From assembly GCF_017745215.1 (NCBI RefSeq), contig NZ_JAGHZV010000012.1, positions 1-64,000 of the forward strand: a stretch of DNA of 64,000 nucleotides, read 5' to 3'. The notes beneath the pieces were generated by a model, which was given only the letters and a program-made list of their open reading frames with translations, searched no databases and had not been told where the DNA came from. Numbering within the stretch: position 1 is the stretch's first letter; each line of letters starts with the position of its first letter. Position numbers and translations under genes: made by a program. Shown piece after piece: positions 36,615-44,133 of this stretch. The stretch comes from Sphingomonas sp. (GTDB taxonomy: Bacteria > Pseudomonadota > Alphaproteobacteria > Sphingomonadales > Sphingomonadaceae).

Positions 36615-37212
36615 CGTCGACGTCGCCAGGCGGCTCGGCGATACCGAGGTCGCCTGCCGGATCGAGCCGGGCGAGGGGCTCACCGTGCTGTTCGGCCCCT
36701 CGGGCGCGGGCAAGACGAGCGTGCTCAACATGGTCGCCGGGCTGCTCGCGCCCGACGCGGGCCATGTCCGCGTCGGGCGCGAGCTGCTGTTCGGCGAAGG
36801 TTGCGACGTACCGCCCGAGCAGCGCCGCGCGGGCTATGTCTTCCAGGAGCCGCGCCTCTTCCCGCACCTGCGCGTCCTCGCCAACCTCGGCTATGGCATG
36901 CGCCCCGACCCCGGCCCGCTCGGCTTCGACGAGACAATCAATTTCCTCGGCATCGGGCATCTGCTCGACCGCTGGCCGCGCACGCTCTCGGGCGGCGAGG
37001 CGCGCCGCGTCGCGATCGGCCGCGCCTTGCTCTCGGGCCCCCGCTTCCTGCTGCTCGACGAACCGCTCTCGTCGCTGGACCGCGCGCGGCGCGAGGAGAT
37101 CATGGCGGTGATCGAACGGTTGCGCGACGAAGTGAAACTTCCCATCCTGATGGTCACGCACGATCGGGCCGAAGCCGAGCGGCTCGGCACCCGCATCGTC
37201 GAGATGGGCTAG
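36604..37212 (+). CDS. modC: Molybdate ABC transporter ATPase ModC, short form without TOBE domain
   Basis: A 202-residue ABC ATPase. Motifs are complete: Walker A GPSGAGKTS (31-39), Q-loop YVFQEPRLF, signature LSGGEARR, Walker B FLLLDEPLSSLD and switch VTHD. ModC proteins usually have ~350 residues with a C-terminal TOBE/MOP regulatory domain that binds molybdate; here the protein ends right after the ATPase core (RIVEMG). Transport should still work, but molybdate feedback through TOBE would be missing. It overlaps modB by 11 bases. Confidence 0.93.
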   Translation: MSFDVDVARRLGDTEVACRIEPGEGLTVLFGPSGAGKTSVLNMVAGLLAPDAGHVRVGRELLFGEGCDVPPEQRRAGYVFQEPRLFPHLRVLANLGYGMRPDPGPLGFDETINFLGIGHLLDRWPRTLSGGEARRVAIGRALLSGPRFLLLDEPLSSLDRARREEIMAVIERLRDEVKLPILMVTHDRAEAERLGTRIVEMG

Positions 37213-37221
37213 GAGAGAGCG

Positions 37222-37530
37222 ATGAGCGACGCGTCCGAACAGGCCTTCCGCGAGACCCTCCGCCGCGAGCCTGGGCTGTTCACCCAGCTCGGCGCGATGT
37301 TCGTCGGCCCGATCGGGCGGCTGACCATTTTGGTCTTCGCCCTGACGATCGCGGCCTTCGTGCTCGGCATCTGGTGCCTGCTGCACCTGCTCGACGCCGA
37401 GAATGCGCGCGACACGATCCGCTGGTTCGCCGCCACCGCGGCCTGCTGGTCGAGCGTCGTGGCGATGAAGCTGTGGCTTTGGGGCAGGCTCCACGCGCTG
37501 GCGGTGCTGCGGGCGCTCAGCCGCCGCTAG
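37222..37530 (+). CDS. Small two-helix membrane protein (DUF6768-like)
   Basis: A 102-residue protein with two membrane helices (about 37-57 and 68-86), an amphipathic start and a basic C terminus (RALSRR). The IRWFAAT...MKLWLW pattern resembles the DUF6768 family, an assignment from memory. It follows modC by nine bases after a GGAGAG site, so it closes the seven-gene operon. Function unknown. Its end overlaps the convergent reductase gene by 14 bases. Confidence 0.7.
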   Translation: MSDASEQAFRETLRREPGLFTQLGAMFVGPIGRLTILVFALTIAAFVLGIWCLLHLLDAENARDTIRWFAATAACWSSVVAMKLWLWGRLHALAVLRALSRR

Positions 37531-38383
37531 CGATCAGCAGCGCGGCCAGCGCGCGGTTCATCGGTGCGTCGATGCCGTGGCGCCTGCCGATCCGGTCGAT
37601 CACCACGTTGCGCGCGTCGACTTCGGTGCGGCGGCCCGCCAGCCGGTCGGCGAGCAGCGAGTGCACGCCGTCGCGCGGGCCGGCGCGATAGTTGGCGACG
37701 ATCTCGTCGGGAATGCTGTCGGGCATCGCCGCGCCCTCGGCCCGGCCCACCGCGACGCACTCGCGCACCACCGCGCGGATCACCTCCGCCACGCCCTCGT
37801 CATGCGCGAGGCCATTGGGCTGGAGCGCGATGCCGTTGACGATGCCGGCGCAGTTGATCGCGAGCTTGCGCCACGCCGCGGTGACGAAGTCCGTGGTGGT
37901 CGAGGCCTCGATCGGCGTGTTCGCGAACAGCGCGACGAATGCGTCTTCGCCGGCGGGCACCACCACCGTGCCGTAGCGCCGCTGGAGGATGCGCCCCGGC
38001 GCGCTGCGCTCGGCGGGGATGTCGACGATCGCAGGGATCACCGCCTCGTCCGGCACCAGCCCGCGAAAGCGCTCGCGATGCTCCACCCCGTTCTGGAACA
38101 CCGCGAGCCGCGTCTCCGGCCCCATCAACCCCGGCAGCCAGGCGGCCGCGGCGGCGCAGTCATAGGTCTTCACCGCGGCGATCACCCAGTCGACCGGCTC
38201 GGCTGCGGCCGGATCGGTGACCACGCGCGGGGTCGCGCGGATCGCCCCGCCCGGCGTCTCGATCTCGAGCGCTGCCAGCCGCGTCCGCGCGCACAAGGTC
38301 ACGTCATGCGCCGGATCCTGCGCGAGCCAAGCCGCGACCGTCCCGCCGATCGCGCCGGGGCCGATGACCGCGATCCGCGCCAC
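37517..38383 (-). CDS. Ketopantoate reductase (PanE/ApbA) family protein
   Basis: A 288-residue NADPH-dependent reductase. The N terminus is a Rossmann motif IAVIGPGAIGGTVAAWL; the catalytic Lys lies in AAWRKLAINCAGIVN, and VKTYDCAAAAAWL and FQNGVEH are family blocks. PanE makes pantoate for CoA, but many paralogues reduce other 2-keto acids, so panE itself is not certain. The start is GTG, two bases after the stop of the DUF1993 gene, with which it forms an operon. Confidence 0.88.
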   Translation of the reverse strand: MARIAVIGPGAIGGTVAAWLAQDPAHDVTLCARTRLAALEIETPGGAIRATPRVVTDPAAAEPVDWVIAAVKTYDCAAAAAWLPGLMGPETRLAVFQNGVEHRERFRGLVPDEAVIPAIVDIPAERSAPGRILQRRYGTVVVPAGEDAFVALFANTPIEASTTTDFVTAAWRKLAINCAGIVNGIALQPNGLAHDEGVAEVIRAVVRECVAVGRAEGAAMPDSIPDEIVANYRAGPRDGVHSLLADRLAGRRTEVDARNVVIDRIGRRHGIDAPMNRALAALLIASGG

Positions 38384-38385
38384 GC

Positions 38386-38892
38386 TCAGACGGCGCCCAT
38401 GAAGTCCATCTTGCCCAGCGGCATGCCCTTGTGGCGAAGGATCGCATAGGCCGTGGTGAGGTGGAAATAGAAGTTGGGCATCGCGAAGCCGAGCAGATAT
38501 TCGCGCGCGTTCATCGTCAGCGTGCGGCTCGGCAGCTTGATCTCGATCGTCGCATCCTCGCGGCCGTTGACGGCGTCGGCGGGCACCGCCTTCACGAAGT
38601 CGATCGTCCGCTGGATCCGGTCCTGCAGTTCGGGGAAACTCGTCTCGGTGTCCGCCATCGCCACGCTCTCGACCTGGCCGAGGCGCACCATCGTCAGTTT
38701 GGCGAAGTCGCTCGCGCGCTGGATCTGCGCGGGGAGCGGATGCATGTCCTCGTAGAGCCGCGCCTCGATCAGCTCGGCTTCGGGGATGCCGTTCGCCTCG
38801 GCATGCGCGCGGGCCTTCTCGAGGAAGCCGGCCAGGTTGGAGAGCCCGCGGATGAACACGGGGGCGGAGATGTCGTGGAGCTCGCTTGCCAT
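38386..38892 (-). CDS. DUF1993 family protein
   Basis: A 168-residue helical protein (MASELHDISAPVFIRGLSNLAGFLEKA ... FYFHLTTAYAILRHKGMPLGKMDFMG). This is the DUF1993 family, a DinB-like four-helix bundle with conserved C-terminal HLTTAYAILRHKGV. Biochemical role unknown. The internal Met start is used because upstream residues are Arg-rich with no family similarity. It is first in an operon with the PanE-like reductase. Confidence 0.88.
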   Translation of the reverse strand: MASELHDISAPVFIRGLSNLAGFLEKARAHAEANGIPEAELIEARLYEDMHPLPAQIQRASDFAKLTMVRLGQVESVAMADTETSFPELQDRIQRTIDFVKAVPADAVNGREDATIEIKLPSRTLTMNAREYLLGFAMPNFYFHLTTAYAILRHKGMPLGKMDFMGAV

Positions 38893-39046
38893 GGCGCGCA
38901 GATAGGCGGGGCGGGCGCGCAAGGGAAGCTGCCAACCGCGCGCAATCGTGATATCTTCACGAACGTAACGATTTCCGTTGACGGAGGTGTGTTACATCAA
39001 TAACGCACCGCGCTTTCCCGGCCACCCGGCCGGCAGGGAGAGGCAA

Positions 39047-39955
39047 ATGGCAACCATCATCGATGCTGCGCCGCAGAAGCTGCGCGAATTCCACAACCAT
39101 CATTTCGATTCGACTGTGTGGAACGACTTCGCGTTCCGCGACGACGACATCGTGATCGCGACCTACGGCAAGTCGGGCACCACCTGGACCCAGCAGATCG
39201 TCGGCCAGTTGATCTTCAACGGCGATCCCGAGATCAACGTGTCGGAAATCTCGCCCTGGATGGATCTGCGCATCCCGCCCAAGGAAGTGAAGCTCCCCGC
39301 GGTCGAGGCGCAGGCGCACCGGCGCTTCCTCAAGACGCACCTGCCGGTCGACGCGCTCGTGTTCAGCCCGCAGGCCAAGTACATCTACATCGGCCGCGAC
39401 GGGCGCGACGTGATGTGGAGCATGCACAACCACCACTTCAACGCGAACCAGCAGTGGTTCGGCGCGCTCAACGACAGCCCCGGCCGCGTCGGCCCGCCGA
39501 TCCCGCCGGCGCCCGAGTGCCGGCGCAGCTATTTCCGCCACTGGCTGGCGACCAATGGCGAGCCCTTCTGGCCGTTCTGGGAAAATGTCCGCAGCTGGTG
39601 GGCGCTGCGCGCGCTGCCCAATGTGCTGGTGCTGCACTTCGAGGACATGCGCCGCGACATGCCGGGCGCGATCCGCCAGGTCGCCGAATTCCTGGAGATC
39701 GAAGTCGACGAGGCGCGCTGGCCCGCGATCGTCGAGCATTGCGGCTTCGACTGGATGAAGGCCAATGCCGCGCAATGCGCGCCGCTCGGCGGGATCTTCT
39801 GGGACGGCGGTGCCGGCGTCTTCATCAACAAGGGCACCAACGGCCGCTGGCGCGACGAGCTGACGGCGGAGGATTGCGCAGAGTATGAGGCGATGGCGAT
39901 CGCCGAGCTGGGGCCGGAGTGCGCGGACTGGCTCGCGCAGGGACGGGGGGCCTGA
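39047..39955 (+). CDS. Sulfotransferase domain protein (PAPS-dependent, cytosolic type)
   Basis: A 302-residue sulfotransferase. The PAPS 5'-phosphosulfate loop is YGKSGTTWTQQI (Tyr40-Gly-Lys-Ser-Gly-Thr-Thr-Trp47), and the 3'-phosphate loop region YIYIGRDGRDVMWSMHNH keeps the R-D and S residues. The C-terminal part (GAGVFINKGTNGRWRDELT) matches the RKGxxGDWK-type motif. It transfers sulfate from PAPS to an alcohol or phenol of unknown identity. The start follows AGGGAGAGG. It is isolated: no PAPS synthesis genes nearby. Confidence 0.92.
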   Translation: MATIIDAAPQKLREFHNHHFDSTVWNDFAFRDDDIVIATYGKSGTTWTQQIVGQLIFNGDPEINVSEISPWMDLRIPPKEVKLPAVEAQAHRRFLKTHLPVDALVFSPQAKYIYIGRDGRDVMWSMHNHHFNANQQWFGALNDSPGRVGPPIPPAPECRRSYFRHWLATNGEPFWPFWENVRSWWALRALPNVLVLHFEDMRRDMPGAIRQVAEFLEIEVDEARWPAIVEHCGFDWMKANAAQCAPLGGIFWDGGAGVFINKGTNGRWRDELTAEDCAEYEAMAIAELGPECADWLAQGRGA

Positions 39956-40011
39956 GCCCGAGAGCCTGGACGTTTCATCAATCGGCCAGGCTTCTGCGTC
40001 CAACCTTCAAC

Positions 40012-40039
40012 CGTCATCGCGGCGAAAGCCGGGATGACG
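40012..40039. repeat. Short palindromic repeat (CGTCATCCCGGC family)
   Basis: CGTCATCGCGGC-GAAA-GCCGGGATGACG, one mismatch in the left arm, between the sulfotransferase gene and the convergent chemoreceptor gene. Confidence 0.88.
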
Positions 40040-40083
40040 ATTCAGGCGTGCTCCCCGGACGCGCGGCGTCCGGGGGAGGATAG

Positions 40084-41952
40084 TCAGAACGTCGCCCAGT
40101 CGCCGTCGCTGCCGACGAGCTGGCCGTTGCCGTTGAGCTTCGGCGTGACCGGCTTGGCGGCAGCCACGGGCGCGCGTGCCGGGGCGGGGGCAGGGCGGCG
40201 GACCGGCGCGGCGCGCTGCTCGTCGTCGTCGCCGACGCGGAACTGCGCGGCATGCTCGGCGAGCACCGTCACTTCGCTCGCGAGGTTGCGCGCTGCGGCG
40301 GAGGTCTCCTCGACCATCGCGGCATTCTGCTGCGTCGCGCGGTCCATGCCGCCGATCGTGCTGTTGATCTGCGACACCGCGGCCGACTGCGCCTCGTTGT
40401 CGCTCGCCATCTGGCCGAGCAGTCCGTGCACGTTGCTGACGTCGTCCGAGATGTTGGCGAGCGCGCCGTCGACCTTCTGGACCATCTCCACCGCGGCGAC
40501 GATGTCGGCCTGGGTAGCGGTCAGCTGGTCGCGGGCGCGGCCGGCCTCTTCCTCGGCGCGCATCGCCAGGGCGGAGACGAGGTCGGCGACGACCGCGAAG
40601 CCGCGACCCGCTTCGCCCGCGCGGCCGGCTTCGACCGCGGCGTTCATCGCGAGCACCCGGGTCTGGAAGGCGATCTTGTCGAGCCCTTCGATGACCGAGT
40701 CGATGCCCTTGGCGCTTTCCGACACGCGGTTCATCGCGTTCATCGCTTCATCGGCGATCGAGCGGCCGCTCGACACGGTCGAGATCGCGCCATCGGCGCT
40801 GGTCACGGTGCGCGTCGCCGCGCCGACCATCGTCTGCAGGCGCTTGTCCATCTCCGAGACCGCGCTGGTCGTCTGGCTCAGGCTCGCGGCATTGGCTTCC
40901 GAGCGCTTGGCGAGGTCTTCCGAGGCGTGGGCGATCTCGTCCGAGCCCGAGCGGATCGCCATCGCGCTGCTGCGGACCGCGCCGACCAGCGCGCGCAGGC
41001 TCGCGAGCGCGCCGTTGAAGTTGGTGCGCAGCTCGGCATAGCTCGCCGGGAAGCCTCCCGCGAGGTCGGCGGTGAGGTCGCCGGCCGACAGCGCCTTGAG
41101 GCTGCGGTCGAGCGCTTCGGTGACTTCGCGCTGCTCGGCCGCCGCGGCGCGGTCGGCCTCGGCGCGCTTGACCGCGGCCGAGCGGAACTGCTCGACGGCG
41201 CGGGCGATCTCGCCCAGCTCGTCGCCGCGCTGCTGCGCGGGGACTTCGGCGAGCTCGCCGTTGGCGAGGCGGGTGGTGACCGAGGTGAGCTTGTCCATCG
41301 GCTTGGCGAGGCGGCGGTCGATCAGCATCCACACGCCCGCGAGGCTCGCGAAGGCGACGACGACGAGCAGGATGCCGATGGTGAACGCCCAGCTCGCGGC
41401 CGAATCGGCGGCGTCGCTCGTCGTGCTCGAAAGCTTGCGGGTGAGGTCGGTGAGCGTCTGCACCTGCTCGATCAGGTCGTGCGACTTGTCCTTGCCTTCG
41501 CCCTTGATGAGCTTGAGCGTGCCATCGAGGTCGCCGGTCTTGCGCAGCTCGACGATGCGGCCGTTGACGTCGTTGAGCGCGGCGGCGAACTGCTCGAGCT
41601 TGGTCGTCTCGGCCGGGAAATCCTGCTGGCCGACCTTGCCATAGTCCTTCACGCTGTCCGACAGCGCCTTCTGTGCGTCCGCCAGCCGCTTCTCGAGCTT
41701 GGCCGAGTCATCGGCCGAGATCGCGTTGTAATGGCTGTAGACGATGATCCGCTGCTCCTTCACCTGGCTGATCACGTCCGCCAGCGCCGACAGGCCCGAG
41801 ACGCCGTGCGTCACCTGGGCGCGGGCGATGATGCTGATCTTGCTGGTCGAAGCAAGGCCGTTGAAGGCGAGGCAGGCGAGAAGAACCGCGACGAAACCGA
41901 ACGCCAGCATCAGCTTGCGCGGCAGCCGCATGTTGTCGAAGGAAGTAAGCAC
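40084..41952 (-). CDS. Methyl-accepting chemotaxis protein (second copy)
   Basis: A 622-residue chemoreceptor: membrane helix (about 12-36), a periplasmic four-helix-bundle domain, second helix (WAFTIGILLVVVAFASLAGVWML), HAMP, and a signalling domain almost identical around the tip to the receptor at 13192-15024. The tail ends GDWATF, again an xWxxF CheR-docking type. The periplasmic domains of the two receptors are unlike, so they probably sense different ligands. I choose the GTG at 41952 because it follows GGAG at good spacing and gives the same N-terminal layout (VLTSFDNMRLPRK) as the first receptor. Confidence 0.93.
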   Translation of the reverse strand: MLTSFDNMRLPRKLMLAFGFVAVLLACLAFNGLASTSKISIIARAQVTHGVSGLSALADVISQVKEQRIIVYSHYNAISADDSAKLEKRLADAQKALSDSVKDYGKVGQQDFPAETTKLEQFAAALNDVNGRIVELRKTGDLDGTLKLIKGEGKDKSHDLIEQVQTLTDLTRKLSSTTSDAADSAASWAFTIGILLVVVAFASLAGVWMLIDRRLAKPMDKLTSVTTRLANGELAEVPAQQRGDELGEIARAVEQFRSAAVKRAEADRAAAAEQREVTEALDRSLKALSAGDLTADLAGGFPASYAELRTNFNGALASLRALVGAVRSSAMAIRSGSDEIAHASEDLAKRSEANAASLSQTTSAVSEMDKRLQTMVGAATRTVTSADGAISTVSSGRSIADEAMNAMNRVSESAKGIDSVIEGLDKIAFQTRVLAMNAAVEAGRAGEAGRGFAVVADLVSALAMRAEEEAGRARDQLTATQADIVAAVEMVQKVDGALANISDDVSNVHGLLGQMASDNEAQSAAVSQINSTIGGMDRATQQNAAMVEETSAAARNLASEVTVLAEHAAQFRVGDDDEQRAAPVRRPAPAPARAPVAAAKPVTPKLNGNGQLVGSDGDWATF

Positions 41953-42102
41953 GCCAAACTCCAGAACTGGGGTGCCGGGGGACACCCGTTACGGAACATG
42001 TCTTCATTGTAGGATGATTACGGAACCGAGCGGGGATTCCGCCTCCACATGGTTGCCGGTCCTATAATCAAGGCAAGCAAACCGTGTTCAGGAGCGTTCC
42101 CG

Positions 42103-43479
42103 ATGGCCTTTTCCCCTACGCATCGCCCCGCATGGGCCCTGCTGCTCGCCGCGGGCGTGCTGGCGCCCGGCGCTGCGGTCGCGAGGCCGGATAAGGACAA
42201 CGATGGCCCGACGCTAAAGATCAGCGGCAGCGTCCGCCTGGAGGCCGAGGCGATCGACGGACAGTTCCGCCCCAAAGTCCCCGCGAACGACACGCTCTTC
42301 TCGTCGCGCACGCTGGTGATGGCCGAGGCCGATCTCGGCCCGATCAGGCTGGTCGGCGAGCTCGACGATGCGCGGGGCTATGGCGAGCGCCACGGGTCGA
42401 GCGCGAGCACGAGCGAGATCAACGCGCTCGAGCCGCTCCAGGGCTATCTCGCGGTCAAAGTCGGCAATCTGGGCGGCACGAAGGGCTCGGGCGATTTCGC
42501 GATCGGCCGGTTCACCATGGACATCGGCACCGCGCGCCTCGTCGGCCGGCCGGACGCGTCCAACTCGCCGCCCAGCTACCTCGGCGCGCGCTTCGACTGG
42601 AAGAGCAAGGCCGGCGACCGCATCATCGCCTTCGTCACGCGCCCGTTCGAGCGGCTCCCCGTCGATGCCGACGACCTGCGCGACAACAAGGTCCAGCTCG
42701 ACCGCGAGTCGAAGGGGCTGACCTTCTGGGGTGCCTCGGTCACCAAGGCCAATGTCGCCGGCAAGGTCGCGACCGAGGGCTATGGCTATTGGCTCGCCGA
42801 GAAGGATACGCCGGGCCGCGACACCAAGGACCGCCACCTCTTCACCTTCGGCGGCCGCGTGTTCCGCGCCGCTTCGAAGGGCAAGCTCGACTTCGAGCTC
42901 GAAGTCGCGCGCCAGCACGGTCGCACCCGCGCGACCACCGCAGCTTCGGACGTGACCGACCGTACCGTCCGCGCCACCACTGCGCACGTCGAGGCGGGCA
43001 TGACGCTCGAGGCGAGCTGGAGCCCGCGCGTCGTCGCGCTGGCGGACTATGCGAGCGGCGACGGGCCGGCGGCGACCTATGGCCGCTTCGACCCGCTGTT
43101 CGCCGCGCGCCGCGCCGATTTCAACCCGACCGGCCTCTACGGTCCGATCTCGCGCGCGAACCTGATCTCGGCCGGGCTCGGCCTCGAGGGCAAGCCTTCG
43201 AAGAAGCTCGACTTCTTCGTCAAGTCGCGGCTCTTGTGGCTCGCCGAGCCGACCGACAGCTTCGCCTCGACCAGCGTGCGCGACAAGACCGGTGCCTCGG
43301 GCGACTGGGCGGGCGTGCAGATCGAAGCGCGCGTGCGCGACTGGATCGTCGACAAGAAGATCCGCTGGGAAGGCGGCGCGGCGTATCTCGCCAAGGGCCG
43401 TTTCCTCAAGGACGCGCCGAACGCGCCGCAGACGGGGGATACGACCTACGGCTACACGACGCTGTCGTTCTTCTTCTGA
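42103..43479 (+). CDS. Alginate-export-type outer-membrane porin
   Basis: A 458-residue outer-membrane protein with a signal peptide (cleavage near AVARP) and beta-barrel strands. The pattern of SVRLEAEAIDGQFRP, LVMAEADLGPIRLVGELDDARGYG, NALEPLQGYLAVK, FAIGRFTMDIGTARLVGR and the C-terminal TTLSFFF (terminal Phe) fits the alginate_exp / AlgE family, whose members in proteobacteria often form pores for sugars or other solutes rather than alginate. No alginate operon is present, so its substrate is unknown. It starts after GGAG. Confidence 0.82.
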   Translation: MAFSPTHRPAWALLLAAGVLAPGAAVARPDKDNDGPTLKISGSVRLEAEAIDGQFRPKVPANDTLFSSRTLVMAEADLGPIRLVGELDDARGYGERHGSSASTSEINALEPLQGYLAVKVGNLGGTKGSGDFAIGRFTMDIGTARLVGRPDASNSPPSYLGARFDWKSKAGDRIIAFVTRPFERLPVDADDLRDNKVQLDRESKGLTFWGASVTKANVAGKVATEGYGYWLAEKDTPGRDTKDRHLFTFGGRVFRAASKGKLDFELEVARQHGRTRATTAASDVTDRTVRATTAHVEAGMTLEASWSPRVVALADYASGDGPAATYGRFDPLFAARRADFNPTGLYGPISRANLISAGLGLEGKPSKKLDFFVKSRLLWLAEPTDSFASTSVRDKTGASGDWAGVQIEARVRDWIVDKKIRWEGGAAYLAKGRFLKDAPNAPQTGDTTYGYTTLSFFF

Positions 43480-43516
43480 GCGGTCTCGACAACATCCAAG
43501 GGATCGCAAGCCATAA

Positions 43517-43600
43517 CCGTCATCCCGGCGAAAGCCGGGACCCAGGGCCACGGGCCATGCGGCTTGCTGCCCTGGGTCCCGGCTTTCGCCGGGATGACGG
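43517..43600. repeat. Long double-palindrome repeat (CGTCATCCCGGC family)
   Basis: 84 bases: outer arms CCGTCATCCCGGCGAAAGCC and its complement, inner CCCAGGGCC-type arms, and a variable apex. It sits between the porin and the DUF2946 gene. Confidence 0.9.
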
Positions 43601-43656
43601 CTGGTTGGGGCGACCCTCACTGGACACAGCCGGCATCACCGCATAACCCGCCCCAC

Positions 43657-44052
43657 GTGGCGACTCCGCTTCACCGCCGCCGAGGAGCACCGTTCGCGCT
43701 GACGCTGATCGCGCTGGCGCTTGCCGTGCGCGTGCTCCTCCCCGAAGGCTGGATGCCCGTCGCCACGCAAGGCGGCTTCGCGATCACCATCTGCTCGGGC
43801 ACCGCAGGCGAAACCGCCTGGATCGACGCGGCGGGCAAGCTCCACAAGGAGAAGCCGGCCGGCACCGCCGCCGACCACGATTGCGCCTTCGCCAGCGCCG
43901 GCGCGCCCCTCGCGACCGCCGCGCTCGACGCCCCGGTCCTCGCCGCTGCCGCACAGGCTGTGAGCTTCCCTGCCGCCTGGCTCCTCATGGCGACCGGCCG
44001 CGGGCTCGCCGCGCCGCCGCCGCCGCCCACCGGGCCGCCCGCCACCGTCTGA
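43657..44052 (+). CDS. DUF2946-type small exported protein, metal-uptake associated
   Basis: About 131 residues. An N-terminal hydrophobic segment (FALTLIALALAVRVLL) is followed by a Cys/His-poor region with CSGTAGETAW and DHDCAF, the two Cys positions usual in DUF2946 proteins, and a second hydrophobic stretch before a Pro-rich tail. DUF2946 genes typically neighbour TonB-dependent copper receptors and PepSY proteins, as here. The GTG start is the best candidate but has no clear ribosome site, so the N terminus is uncertain. Confidence 0.65.
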   Translation: MATPLHRRRGAPFALTLIALALAVRVLLPEGWMPVATQGGFAITICSGTAGETAWIDAAGKLHKEKPAGTAADHDCAFASAGAPLATAALDAPVLAAAAQAVSFPAAWLLMATGRGLAAPPPPPTGPPATV

Positions 44053-44133
44053 ACCCGCCGTGCCCGGCCCCGTGCCGGGCAAGCTTCTGCGCGTGGCCGA
44101 ACCCCCGGCCGTGCGCCTGCCGGAGGTCATCAG

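Noticed and set aside
37517..38383. Calling the reductase panE outright
   Set aside because: The family has many paralogues with other substrates and no pantothenate genes are nearby.
43601..44133. Cobalamin riboswitch upstream of the TonB receptor
   Set aside because: I could not find the B12-box or the expected stems; the region is mostly coding for the DUF2946-like protein.
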